54,542 nt of DNA, from NCBI GenBank assembly GCA_902772715.1, contig CACYBT010000294.1, positions 1 to 54,542 on the forward strand, written 5' to 3'. The DNA comes from an uncultured Succinivibrio sp. (lineage in GTDB: Bacteria > Pseudomonadota > Gammaproteobacteria > Enterobacterales > Succinivibrionaceae). Shown here one piece after another: positions 37,258 to 45,308 of the stretch. Positions within the stretch are counted from its first letter, which is position 1, and every line of letters starts with the position of its first letter. The notes under the pieces were generated by a model that was not told the origin of the DNA, searched no databases, and saw only the letters and a list, made by a program, of their open reading frames with translations. Position numbers and translations under genes: made by a program.

Positions 37258-37802
37258 TTAGTATTCCTCTCCTTCAAAACAATAGCTCTTAACCATTGAT
37301 TTTCAGTGGTTTTATCACTTATTTTATATTGTTCACTATAAACAGCAAAATCTCCCTTGGGTAAATTAATATCTGTTTCTACATTTTTAAAAGCAACATT
37401 GTTTTTTCCGCAGGCATATTCCACAATAAAGCCCAGATCACTCTTGCCAACAAGGGCAACCGTCTTATATCCTGCAGTTATAGCTTCCGAAACAAGCTTT
37501 TCTATTCCAGCTTTGTATAATTGAATATCATCAATCGTCTTCTTAAAGGCTAAGTAGCTTTTCTTAAAAATTTCTTCCATACCAGCAGGGGATACCACAT
37601 AGCTTATGTTGCGACTGTTGATGCGCTTGGTAACAAGCCATCCTTTTTCCATAAGTCGCTTGAGAATAGCATTTACCATACCAAGAGAAATACCAGCCTT
37701 GTCTGCAAGTTCTCTTTGCTTTAATGAGTCATTATTGTAGATGTGTTCAAGAATGATTACTTCTTTATCCGAAGTGTACATACGTGGGCATACCTCGCCC
37801 AT
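37254..37802 (-). CDS. Winged-helix (MarR-like) regulator of the polysaccharide operon
   Basis: A protein of up to 182 residues. The N-terminal winged helix covers about residues 10-70 (SLKQRELADKAGISLGMVN as recognition helix region, then the wing with VSPAG). About 100 further residues are not recognised; they contain a VALVGKSDLGFIVEYA segment that could be a small ligand- or nucleotide-binding fold. It resembles the MarR-type regulators that head exopolysaccharide loci in several bacteria. The start is either the ATG at 37802 or the one at 37781; the latter has GAGG 11 bases upstream. It is the first gene after the promoter at 37898-37926, so autoregulation is plausible. Confidence 0.78.
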   Translation of the reverse strand: MGEVCPRMYTSDKEVIILEHIYNNDSLKQRELADKAGISLGMVNAILKRLMEKGWLVTKRINSRNISYVVSPAGMEEIFKKSYLAFKKTIDDIQLYKAGIEKLVSEAITAGYKTVALVGKSDLGFIVEYACGKNNVAFKNVETDINLPKGDFAVYSEQYKISDKTTENQWLRAIVLKERNTK

Positions 37803-37882
37803 AGTTTTAGAAAAACTAAAAATAAACCACCCGTGTCCAAAGACGCCGCCGAAACCTGCTGTCCCCTTTCCAGGCAGATTTT

Positions 37883-37926
37883 GTTCAGTTATTGAACATT
37901 ATAAATGATATTGTCTTATTTGGCAA
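37883..37926 (-). promoter_or_regulatory. Sigma-70-type promoter of the main polysaccharide operon with start-site palindrome
   Basis: On the minus strand: -35 TTGCCA (37921-37926), a 17-bp spacer, and a perfect -10 TATAAT (37898-37903). Immediately downstream lies the inverted repeat GTTCA-N5-TGAAC (37883-37897), which would cover the transcription start and is a good operator candidate for the winged-helix regulator encoded next. The leader to the regulator start is about 90-110 nt. Confidence 0.72.
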
Positions 37927-37949
37927 GTAAATATTTTTATTATGTATTT

Positions 37950-38558
37950 TTATATTTTATTGACAAATATAATTATATTAAATGGTAAGTTCATCAAATC
38001 TTTTCGGCAGAAATAGGTAACTGTTCCAAAATATTTTTTATTTAGTTCGACATATTCACTTTCTTTTCTGACAAACTGTCCTCGATCTATATCATTAAGA
38101 AACTTCTCAAACCAACTCATTCCTTCACGATAAACACCATCAAAGGAAATGAAGCGACCGTCTTCTTTTAGCAAGCTTCTGATGCTGTTAAAACAGTTCT
38201 CAACCTCTATATCGCTTATATGATGTATTACTGCGGTCATAAGAATAAGATCATATTTTTCATGGCAATTTTTTGCAAATTCATTCACATCTGAACAAAT
38301 AAACTTTGCCCACTTTTTATCTTTAAATCTTTTTTGAGCAGCCTTAATATAATCTTTGTCTAAGTCCACACCTGTATAATCACATTCTTCGAAATATTCC
38401 AGTATATCGGAGGTTCCACATCCCAATTCAAGAACCCTAAGTCCTGATACATCACCTATATATTCATTCTTAAAGATGCGCTGTCTTTTTTTTGCCCCCA
38501 TAATAAATTGAAATGTATCATATATTATTGGAACTTCCAGGATTCTTCTAAAAAACAT
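37950..38558 (-). CDS. SAM-dependent methyltransferase (class I)
   Basis: A 202-residue class I methyltransferase. Seen: motif I VLELGCGTSDIL at about residues 41-52, the acidic YTGVDLD, and a DLILMTAVIHHI segment after it. These are typical of small-molecule or sugar O-methyltransferases, although the acceptor is unknown. GGAG lies about 8 bases before the ATG. It has its own promoter, back-to-back with that of the acyltransferase, and is followed after 23 bp by the -35 box of the main operon promoter. Confidence 0.78.
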   Translation of the reverse strand: MFFRRILEVPIIYDTFQFIMGAKKRQRIFKNEYIGDVSGLRVLELGCGTSDILEYFEECDYTGVDLDKDYIKAAQKRFKDKKWAKFICSDVNEFAKNCHEKYDLILMTAVIHHISDIEVENCFNSIRSLLKEDGRFISFDGVYREGMSWFEKFLNDIDRGQFVRKESEYVELNKKYFGTVTYFCRKDLMNLPFNIIIFVNKI

Positions 38559-38593
38559 AATTATACTCCTTGGCTCTAATTTTCTTTATAAAA

Positions 38594-38622
38594 AGCATAT
38601 TTTTGATTTGTCTGCCTGTCAA
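38594..38622 (-). promoter_or_regulatory. Promoter of the methyltransferase gene
   Basis: On the minus strand there is a perfect -35 TTGACA (38617-38622), a 17-bp spacer and TATGCT as -10 (38594-38599). It sits 36 bp upstream of the ATG at 38558, which has a GGAG ribosome site. Confidence 0.65.
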
Positions 38623-38637
38623 GAGTGCTGCTTGACA
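38617..38637. repeat. Inverted repeat joining two divergent -35 boxes
   Basis: TGTCAAG-N7-CTTGACA is a perfect 7-bp inverted repeat. Each arm contains a TTGACA -35 hexamer, one for the minus-strand methyltransferase and one for the plus-strand acyltransferase. It may serve simply as back-to-back promoters or also as a binding site for a shared regulator. Confidence 0.7.
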
Positions 38638-38662
38638 TCGGGGGGGGGGGGTAAAGTATTAC
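38632..38662 (+). promoter_or_regulatory. Poly-G-spaced promoter of the acyltransferase gene
   Basis: A perfect -35 TTGACA (38632-38637) is followed by TC and twelve G residues. Possible -10 hexamers are TAAAGT (38652-38657, spacer 14) or TATTAC (38657-38662, spacer 19). Both spacings are off the 17-bp optimum, so changes in G number would tune the promoter. Transcripts from TAAAGT would start next to the ATG and be nearly leaderless. Confidence 0.55.
38640..38651 (+). repeat. 12-G homopolymer tract
   Basis: Twelve consecutive G residues lie 13 bases upstream of the acyltransferase ATG, within the -35/-10 spacer of its promoter. Nothing else in this AT-rich window resembles it. Such tracts are prone to slipped-strand changes. 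The reading frame is also open through the tract from a TTG at 38608, so a translational switch is an alternative. Confidence 0.9.
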
Positions 38663-38664
38663 AC

Positions 38665-39708
38665 ATGTATAAAGCGAATATTAAAGCAAATCGAGATTCT
38701 AATATAGAATTACTTCGAATTATTTGTATTTTGTTGATAGTTATATGTCATTATTCATATCATGGGGGCTTTAAGAATACAACGATATTAAATCGATATC
38801 TCCTTGACAGTATGGTTGTAGGAGCTCGTATGGCCGTAGACTGTTTTGTTCTTATAACCGGTTATTTTTGTATTTATAATCAAAAACCAATGTATAATAA
38901 ACTTGCGCGGTTATGGGTACATCGATTATTGTTTTCAGTTGTAATATCAATAATTTTTATTATACTTGGACTACGAAAGCTTACTATTTGGTATTCAATA
39001 AACGCTTTATTCCCAGTAATAACTAACCGTCATAATTTTATAACTGTTTTTTTTATACTTTATTTTTTTATCCCTTTTATCAATAAACTATTATTATCGC
39101 TTTCGAAAAAAGAATTTCTTATTTATCTATTTATTTATATAACTGTTATTTCCTTTTTACCCACTTTTTTAAATTGGACAAAGAAAGTTCCAGATGATAC
39201 ATATTCATACCTTGCCTGGATGGTACTTATCTATTGTATTGGCGCCTATATTAGGCTTTATGGATTGCCCCTCTGTGAAAAAAAATATTTTTATGCCTTG
39301 GCTGGGTGTGCGATGTATTGTTTTCTAATATTTATGACTTTAGTAGTTGAACCACGGATTTCTTGGTTACCAAAATATTATACGGCCCTTATGGTAAACA
39401 GTTTTTTTGCATTAATTACCGCTGTTTTTTTATTCTATTTTTTTCTTAATTTGAAGCTAACTAACAAACCAATAAACACTATTGCAGAATCAACTTTTAC
39501 TGTTTTACTTATAGAATCTGACCCATTGGTGCGTAGTGTACTTTATACAAAGATATTCAAATGTGCACAATTTGGAACATCTCCATATCTTGGGTTGCAT
39601 ATAATAATTACAGTCATCACTATTTATACATTTTGTATTCTAGTTGACAAGCTCGTTAAGGTGCTGTTTCTAAACTGGATTTGGAAGAAAATACCCCCTC
39701 TCAATTAA
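38665..39708 (+). CDS. Acyltransferase-3 family membrane protein
   Basis: A 347-residue integral membrane acyltransferase, about 10 spans. The family O-acylates (usually O-acetylates) surface glycans. Seen: the N-terminal NIELLRIICILLIVICHYSYHGG, which carries the family Arg and His of the first membrane helix. I place the start at ATG 38665; a longer reading from TTG 38608 would run through the 12-G tract. It is the only plus-strand gene among the glycan genes, with its own poly-G promoter, and its 3' end overlaps that of the convergent ThDP-enzyme gene by 8 bp. It is likely a phase-variable glycan modification. Confidence 0.82.
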   Translation: MYKANIKANRDSNIELLRIICILLIVICHYSYHGGFKNTTILNRYLLDSMVVGARMAVDCFVLITGYFCIYNQKPMYNKLARLWVHRLLFSVVISIIFIILGLRKLTIWYSINALFPVITNRHNFITVFFILYFFIPFINKLLLSLSKKEFLIYLFIYITVISFLPTFLNWTKKVPDDTYSYLAWMVLIYCIGAYIRLYGLPLCEKKYFYALAGCAMYCFLIFMTLVVEPRISWLPKYYTALMVNSFFALITAVFLFYFFLNLKLTNKPINTIAESTFTVLLIESDPLVRSVLYTKIFKCAQFGTSPYLGLHIIITVITIYTFCILVDKLVKVLFLNWIWKKIPPLN

Positions 39709-41443
39709 AGACACTGAACGCTTTGTTGAACTCATCTTCATCTAGCATTGGCATAGGCTTTGATAAAGGCTTATCATACTCCAACTTAGGACATACCGAG
39801 GTAAGACCATCTATGATATACTCAACAACACAAGTTTTGCTTGCAAATACTTTTTGCATTAATTCCTTGTTTGATAAATCATCCAGAGTAATCCTGTAAT
39901 ACTGCAGGCCATAAGCTTTGGCTATCTTTTCGAACGATGGATTCTGGAATCCGCCTGTTGGATGTGTTCCATAAAACCTGGAGTCAAAATACAATCTTTG
40001 GAACTGGTTGATCATACCAAGGCAGTTGTTATTCATTATTACAACCTTGATTGGAAGTTTATACTGAGAAATCACACCTAATGCTTGTGTGGACATATGG
40101 AAGGCACCGTCTCCACAAATTGCTATTACATTTTTATCAGGTGAAGCAAATGTACAACCTATTGCTGTTGGCATTGAATATCCCATAGGAGCCAGTCCGC
40201 CACTGGTAAAGTACTCCATACCCTCTTTCAATCGTATTGTCTGTGCCGCCCACATCTGATTCTGGCCGATATCTGAGATAACAATATCAGCGGGTTTTGT
40301 ATACTTATTTAGCTCTTGTATAAAAAGATATGGGGTCTTGTTGTCAACAAATCGTGTTATTTCATTGAACTGGTTATAATTGTTCCTTATGCTGTACAGA
40401 AATTGATGCCATTGCTCCATCTGAGATAATTCCATTGGATTTACCTTTGATATCAATTCCCTTAAGAAAGCATCAACTTTACTGTGAACTTTTACTCTGT
40501 TGGGAATTCGATGGCTGTCAAGTTCATTTATATCTTCGTTAACATGAACGATAGTTGCTTCTGGGATAAAAGCATCCAGCCTTGCCCCTGTCTGGCGAGT
40601 ATCCAAGCGGGACCCGAGTACTATAAGCAGGTCTGCCTGGGAAACAGCCATGTTTGCGCTGCGGTTGCCATAGCTTCCGACCATCCCCATATGATATTCA
40701 TAGTCCTCTGTAAGCGCACCGCGCCCCATCAAAGAAGTGACAACTGGCACTTTCCATTTTTTGAGAAGCTCTTTTATCAAGTTCTTCTCTGCAAGGCCGT
40801 TGCATCCGGCGCCCAATAACAACATTGGATAAGATGACTTTTTGATTAGGGGCATTATTTCAGAAAGATCTGGGGTTCCAAGCGATATTTCATCGGCGCT
40901 GAAATGACGGCACTTTGCTGGATTAATATCTCCGCGTTGTATATTCAGAGGAATATCAAGCAAAACAGGACCTTTACGTCCCTCTTGGGCTATATAAACA
41001 GCCTTTTCTAGTTCATAAGGAACTTCTTCGGCTATATCCACTAATTTTGAATACTTTGTAATTGGATTCACAAGATTCGCAACTTCCATTTCTTGAAAAC
41101 CCTGCTGTCTAATGGGTTTGTCATACTTATACTCATAAGTATTAACTTGGCCAGATATATACAGCACTGGAACATTGTCGAAGAACGCATCGGCTATACC
41201 TGTCATCATATTTGTAACACCGGGTCCACTTGAAGAAACAGCACATCCCAAGTTTCTGTTTTCTTTGGCATAGCCTTCTGCCGCTATTGCAGCTGTCTGC
41301 TCATGATAACACTGGATATATTTTATTCCCATATGATTACCTAATGAATCGATAATATGAGTTATCATACCACCCTGGTAACCGAAAACAACATCTATCC
41401 CTTTTGAGTACAGGAAATCTGCAATATAATCTGAAACTTTCAT
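39701..41443 (-). CDS. ThDP-dependent enzyme, acetolactate synthase/YerE-like
   Basis: A 580-residue ThDP enzyme of the IlvB type with three domains. Seen: the catalytic Glu in YHEQTAAIAAEG (about residue 48), the central domain with LLLGAG and VLGSRLDTRQTG, and the C-terminal cofactor motif ICGDGAFHMS with NNNCLGM. A general acetolactate synthase is possible, but no small subunit follows. In loci with CDP-sugar genes, relatives such as YerE add a two-carbon unit from pyruvate to a CDP-4-keto sugar; rfbF and rfbG are 2.4 kb away. It has its own extended -10 promoter. Confidence 0.82.
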   Translation of the reverse strand: MKVSDYIADFLYSKGIDVVFGYQGGMITHIIDSLGNHMGIKYIQCYHEQTAAIAAEGYAKENRNLGCAVSSSGPGVTNMMTGIADAFFDNVPVLYISGQVNTYEYKYDKPIRQQGFQEMEVANLVNPITKYSKLVDIAEEVPYELEKAVYIAQEGRKGPVLLDIPLNIQRGDINPAKCRHFSADEISLGTPDLSEIMPLIKKSSYPMLLLGAGCNGLAEKNLIKELLKKWKVPVVTSLMGRGALTEDYEYHMGMVGSYGNRSANMAVSQADLLIVLGSRLDTRQTGARLDAFIPEATIVHVNEDINELDSHRIPNRVKVHSKVDAFLRELISKVNPMELSQMEQWHQFLYSIRNNYNQFNEITRFVDNKTPYLFIQELNKYTKPADIVISDIGQNQMWAAQTIRLKEGMEYFTSGGLAPMGYSMPTAIGCTFASPDKNVIAICGDGAFHMSTQALGVISQYKLPIKVVIMNNNCLGMINQFQRLYFDSRFYGTHPTGGFQNPSFEKIAKAYGLQYYRITLDDLSNKELMQKVFASKTCVVEYIIDGLTSVCPKLEYDKPLSKPMPMLDEDEFNKAFSVFN

Positions 41444-41467
41444 GCTTTATTATATTCCTCTGTTGGT

Positions 41468-41476
41468 ATTATAGCA
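41468..41476 (-). promoter_or_regulatory. Extended -10 promoter of the ThDP-enzyme gene
   Basis: On the minus strand the bases read TGCTATAAT, a perfect -10 with TGn extension, 24 bp upstream of the ATG at 41443. No clear -35 is seen. AGAGGA lies between the expected start site and the ATG. Confidence 0.55.
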
Positions 41477-41626
41477 TATTGGGCGCCGGAATGAAAGGGA
41501 GAGGCGGAGAGATACATTTGGTTATGAACCAATAGTGGATTATTTTTGCTTAGGATTGATTAGAAACATTAATTTAATTAAATAAAAACAATGACAATCA
41601 CAGGACATTTTTGATATATTTTATAT

Positions 41627-43221
41627 ATGAATAATAAAAATATAGAACAAACAGCAGTTGCTGAATTAACAAGAGCCCTATCACGTCTCGATTATGTATC
41701 AACAGATTTTAACCAAAATGATAAAACACCAAGCTGGGATGGTTTTATTCTTCTATATAAAAGCAAATTTGACAAAAAATCAGAATTAATAAAAAGAATT
41801 CCCATTCAAATTAAAGGACATTATCAAAAGCCTCCATACGCAAGAGAAATCATCTATTCAACTGAAGTTGCTGATTTAGAGAATTTTTATCAAGATAATG
41901 GTGCTATTCTGTTTGTTGTATATGTCGATGATTCTGGCAATTCCATTATTTATTATAACGACTTAACAAAATTCAAATTAGAAATATTTTGAAAGATAAA
42001 AGTGGTAGCAAATCAGTATCCATCCATTTAAAAGAATTCCCAAAAGATAAAATGGAAGCAGTTGATATTTTTTTCATGTTTACGAATAACATGAGAATAA
42101 CTATTCCCAATAAAGAAATAACTATTTCGGATATAGCAAATGGCAAAATTCCAGGATACGATTCTTTCCAGATGTCTTATTCTGGAATACAATATAAAGA
42201 TGATCCTATGGGGTATTTTTTGAACCACAAAGTAACATTAACTGCGAAAAGTTCATATACTGGAGTTGTTTTGCCTATTACGGGAGATTTTAGCGTTGAA
42301 TCCTTTGCAACGAAAAATAAAGAACCAATATTAATTAATCAAAACACTTTTTATGACTCCTATAATTTAATACGAAAGAAAGATAATGTTTATATTTTGG
42401 AATTTGGAAAAAGTTTTTCTCTTCATTTTCAAAAAATGGAAAAGGAAATTCATTCTAGTTTTAATTTTAAAATCCAAGGAAATTTATCAGAACGCATTGT
42501 TGATATAAAATTTCTTCTTGCTTTTATTTCAAGTAAGGCAATTACATTCGGTAATAAAACTTTGTGTTTTCCCATAGATAAAGAGAATCTTGATAAACTA
42601 GATATAAAATATTATGAAGGCAATTTACATCTTCTAGAATTAACCGATCAACTGTTGAAAAAATTACACATCAATGAAATTCTTGATTATGATAATATTA
42701 CTGAAAAAGACGAAAAGGCTTTAATAATATTAATAAATTCCATCTTGTTTGGTGAGAAATGTGTTAATCCGGCACAAAAAGAAAGCACTTTCTTTAATAT
42801 CACTATTGCAAATATTTCTATACTAATATATGCGCAGAAAGATAATGACAATAAATTTCTTCTATATGTTTTTTTTGCCCCTCAAAATACACTAGTTTTT
42901 GCTGCAGATTTTGATAATGAAGATAAAAAATTTCTCGTCCCAAATGTTTTCTTTTTAAACAAAAATGCATTTATTAGCCTTGACAATATTGATTATGACT
43001 TGATTTTGAATGAAATTAAAAAATCTCAGACATCAGATTCTTTAAAAAGATTCACATACCAGTACATAAATGAAATGATCCAAGGATATCAAAACAGAAA
43101 AAAAGGGAAAACAGCTATGCGAAATTGTATTATTTCTGCTTTAGACTATCTTACCACAATAGATACTGGTTTTAATTATAAAGAGCTGAAAGAGAAATTT
43201 AATGATATTGACAAGAAATGA
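41627..43221 (+). pseudogene. DUF4365-domain protein, frameshifted
   Basis: Two adjacent reading frames look like one gene of about 530 codons. The first (41627-41992) holds the DUF4365 nuclease-like domain, with SWDGFI (residues 30-35), IQIKGHYQ and ILFVVYVDDSGNSIIYY. It stops at TGA after FKLEIF. The second (from 41989, TTG, to 43221) continues with LKDKSGSKSVSIHLKEFP, the expected sequel in such proteins. Adding one T to the TTTT at 41984-41989 joins the frames. The C-terminal 400 residues are not recognised. A programmed frameshift or a sequencing error is possible, but nearby genes are also broken. It is divergent from the ThDP-enzyme gene. Confidence 0.6.
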
Positions 43222-43227
43222 GCGCTC

Positions 43228-43282
43228 AAAAAGCCTTACAAAATAATATTTAAACGCTTATCAATATTAAGATGGCTTTTTT
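43228..43282. terminator. Bidirectional terminator candidate between convergent genes
   Basis: AAAAAGCC (43228-43235) pairs with GGCTTTTTT (43274-43282), giving an 8-bp stem with A-rich and T-rich arms and a long loop of about 38 nt. It lies between the convergent DUF4365 and DUF2971-like genes. The long loop lowers confidence. TGAGCGCTCA (43219-43228), a perfect 10-bp palindrome, overlaps the DUF4365 stop codon. Confidence 0.4.
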
Positions 43283-43286
43283 ATGC

Positions 43287-43310
43287 GAATTGGGAAAGAA
43301 AAGCCAATTC
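43287..43310. repeat. 7-bp inverted repeat (hairpin)
   Basis: GAATTGG (43287-43293) and CCAATTC (43304-43310) pair perfectly around a 10-nt loop. It lies 22 bp beyond the minus-strand DUF2971-like stop codon. It has no T-run and could be part of the transcription end region. Confidence 0.4.
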
Positions 43311-43332
43311 CTGTTTGGCCTTAATGACATCA

Positions 43333-44994
43333 TTATGCTAAAGGGGCATCTGATATTTCAAGGGAAACATCGGGATGATTCTTCCATAGTCGATTTTCAT
43401 AAAGTTCATACAGAACGGCAGATATGGCTTTGGGACCAAAGACAATAGCGTGCAAACTATCATGCGCCCAAATATTAAGATAATTTGAATATAATTTTCT
43501 CCGTCGTCTTCAATTGCTTCATCTGTTGGATCAATTAATTGCAATACTCTTAATTCTTTCTCCTCGGCAAAGTCTGATAATTTAATAAAATAGCGAAGTT
43601 TATATAATATCTTCATTCCTGTTTTCTGCATTTCTTCGCTTTTTAATTTTTTCATTTCTGATAATAGTTTATAAAAGGAATATTCCAAGTTTTTTTCTTT
43701 TTGTTTACTTTTTGAATTGGGATAACTATTCCATTTGGGTTTTTGTGTATCAAGCGATATCTTTGTCGGCTCTAAATCATCCTCATTGGGATAATAATAA
43801 AGCATATTTTTATTTTTATCATAATATAATATCCAAGCCAATGGTTGGCGATAATCCTTTTTTTCAGATGCTGTCCCTTCTCCGCTAAAAAACTTTTCAA
43901 AATGCATTGTTGAGAAGTCTGTTGCAAAAAATTTCTTGTTAAAAATTAATGAAACCCCAGTACCTTCTTTATTGTCTTTTTCCCATACAACCTAAACATT
44001 GTCAATGAGTTTTTGTTTCTAGAATAAGATGTTTGCATAGCAATATAGCGGTTTTCATTTTTAGAATCAAAAATAATCTTGGGAATATTATTAAAAAAAG
44101 TAACGGCAATACATTTCCCTCAATCTTGTCATTTGCTGCGGCTAGTGATACAAGACGAATAAATGAGTTGTTCTCATCTTTTGACATTTTTTCAAATGTT
44201 TCAATACTTGTATAATGACTTATTTCCTTTACCTCTGCGTCATTTGTTATTATTAATTGAGTCAATATCAAATATTCCCAAAACCAGATTCTTCTCAAAA
44301 TTTTCTTTTCTTCTTCTGTAAAATCTTGTCCTTCAAGCAAATAACAAAAATAACCATCACCTTCAATAAATGTTGATTCTAAGAATGAGGGAATTAAAAA
44401 TTCTGGTTCATAATTTAAAACTGAAGAATACTTAATAATCTCATTAAAAACTTTAAATCTAAAATCTGAACTATTATTAAAATACTGTATTAAATCTTCT
44501 TTCAGTGGCGAACTAGGGTTTTTTGCTTTCAGAAAAGCTTTAATAAGAAGAAAAAACATTCTTCCATAAAATTTTTCTTTGTGGTTAGAATATTCTTTTA
44601 CTAAATCATTAATTAAACAATTTACATCAGAAAAAACGAGAGATTGATTAATGTAGAACACCTGACTTAGCAGGTAAGAATTAATCAGAACTAACTTTGC
44701 TTGTATTTCAAAAGAATGATCATCTTGTGATAAATAATCTTTCAAATATTTAACTGCATCATTATATTTTTTTGCATTGTAATAAACTATACCTTTTGCA
44801 TAACTTGAAAAATAGGTTTCATATTCTTAAACAAAATTTACTGCTTTATCATATTCGCCCTCATGAAGAAGTATACTAATTTTTATAATACAATTATCAC
44901 GAGATGGTTGTTGGGTTATTTCTTTATCTATTTCTTCATGTATTTTTTTATATTTTCCTTCAGAAATTAATTGATTAAATTTTGAATAATCCAT
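43333..44994 (-). pseudogene. DUF2971-family protein, multiply disrupted
   Basis: Joining three frames gives one protein of about 550 residues from ATG 44994 (MDYSKFNQL) to TAA 43333. The N-terminal part is TPR-like; then comes ISHYTSIETF and, in the next frame, QTSYSRNKNSLTMFRLYGK, typical of DUF2971. Lesions: an in-frame TAA at 44827-44829 (codon 56); loss of about one base in the 7-A run at 44093-44099; the same in the 5-T run at 43977-43981; and a third shift near 43474-43486, after which the frame reads NIWAHDSLHAIVFGPKA to the stop. DUF2971 genes are common in defence islands. Four independent lesions make this a pseudogene rather than a simple sequencing error. Confidence 0.75.
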
Positions 44995-45028
44995 TATCTT
45001 TTCTGTTTATTAAAGAACTAAATTATGT

Positions 45029-45307
45029 CTATTTTATTTTAGTATTATTTTTTATCCAATCCCATGCACTTTTAGGCAACCAGCCATTTGTTGCACCATC
45101 TTTAACGTCTATGATTATAAAACTATCATTCTTTTCAATTTTTGTTTTTAATATATTTGTCCATTCTGCAACATCTTTTTCTGTTATTATTATCCAAAAC
45201 GATTCTAAATAATGCCACCATCCATTAGCTGCTTTAATTGCTTCATATAGTGATTCATAATTAGAACTTTTGTTTTTTAAATCATAAGAAATTATTAATG
45301 TATTCAT
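45029..45307 (-). CDS. Cas2/VapD-like small protein (SinR family), solitary
   Basis: A 92-residue protein with LIISYDL at the N-terminus, the compact ferredoxin-like pattern of Cas2/VapD proteins, and WWHYLESFWII followed by FIIIDVK and GWLPKSAWDWI. The last block is typical of the stand-alone SinR-like family found outside CRISPR loci. No repeats or cas1 are nearby. Related folds include VapD RNases and regulatory proteins; activity here is unknown. It starts one base after the stop of the membrane-protein gene upstream, so the two form an operon. Confidence 0.72.
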   Translation of the reverse strand: MNTLIISYDLKNKSSNYESLYEAIKAANGWWHYLESFWIIITEKDVAEWTNILKTKIEKNDSFIIIDVKDGATNGWLPKSAWDWIKNNTKIK

Positions 45308-45308
45308 T

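Noticed and set aside
37843..37850. GGCGGCGT in the operon leader, resembling the ops element (GGCGGTAG...) used by RfaH
   Set aside because: It lacks the TAG core, and no RfaH or NusG paralog gene is seen in the window; similarity is probably chance.
38640..38651. 12-G tract as a sequencing artefact
   Set aside because: The flanking bases form a coherent -35 box, inverted repeat and start codon, so the tract is probably real, although its exact length needs read support.
38608..38664. Acyltransferase start at TTG 38608, reading through the G tract
   Set aside because: It adds a Cys- and Gly-rich, non-conserved stretch before a normal acyltransferase N-terminus, and has no ribosome site; kept only as an alternative switch model.
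45029..45307. Possible CRISPR-Cas locus because of the Cas2-like protein
   Set aside because: No direct repeats with spacers and no cas1 or effector gene occur nearby; the protein matches the stand-alone SinR/VapD-like group.
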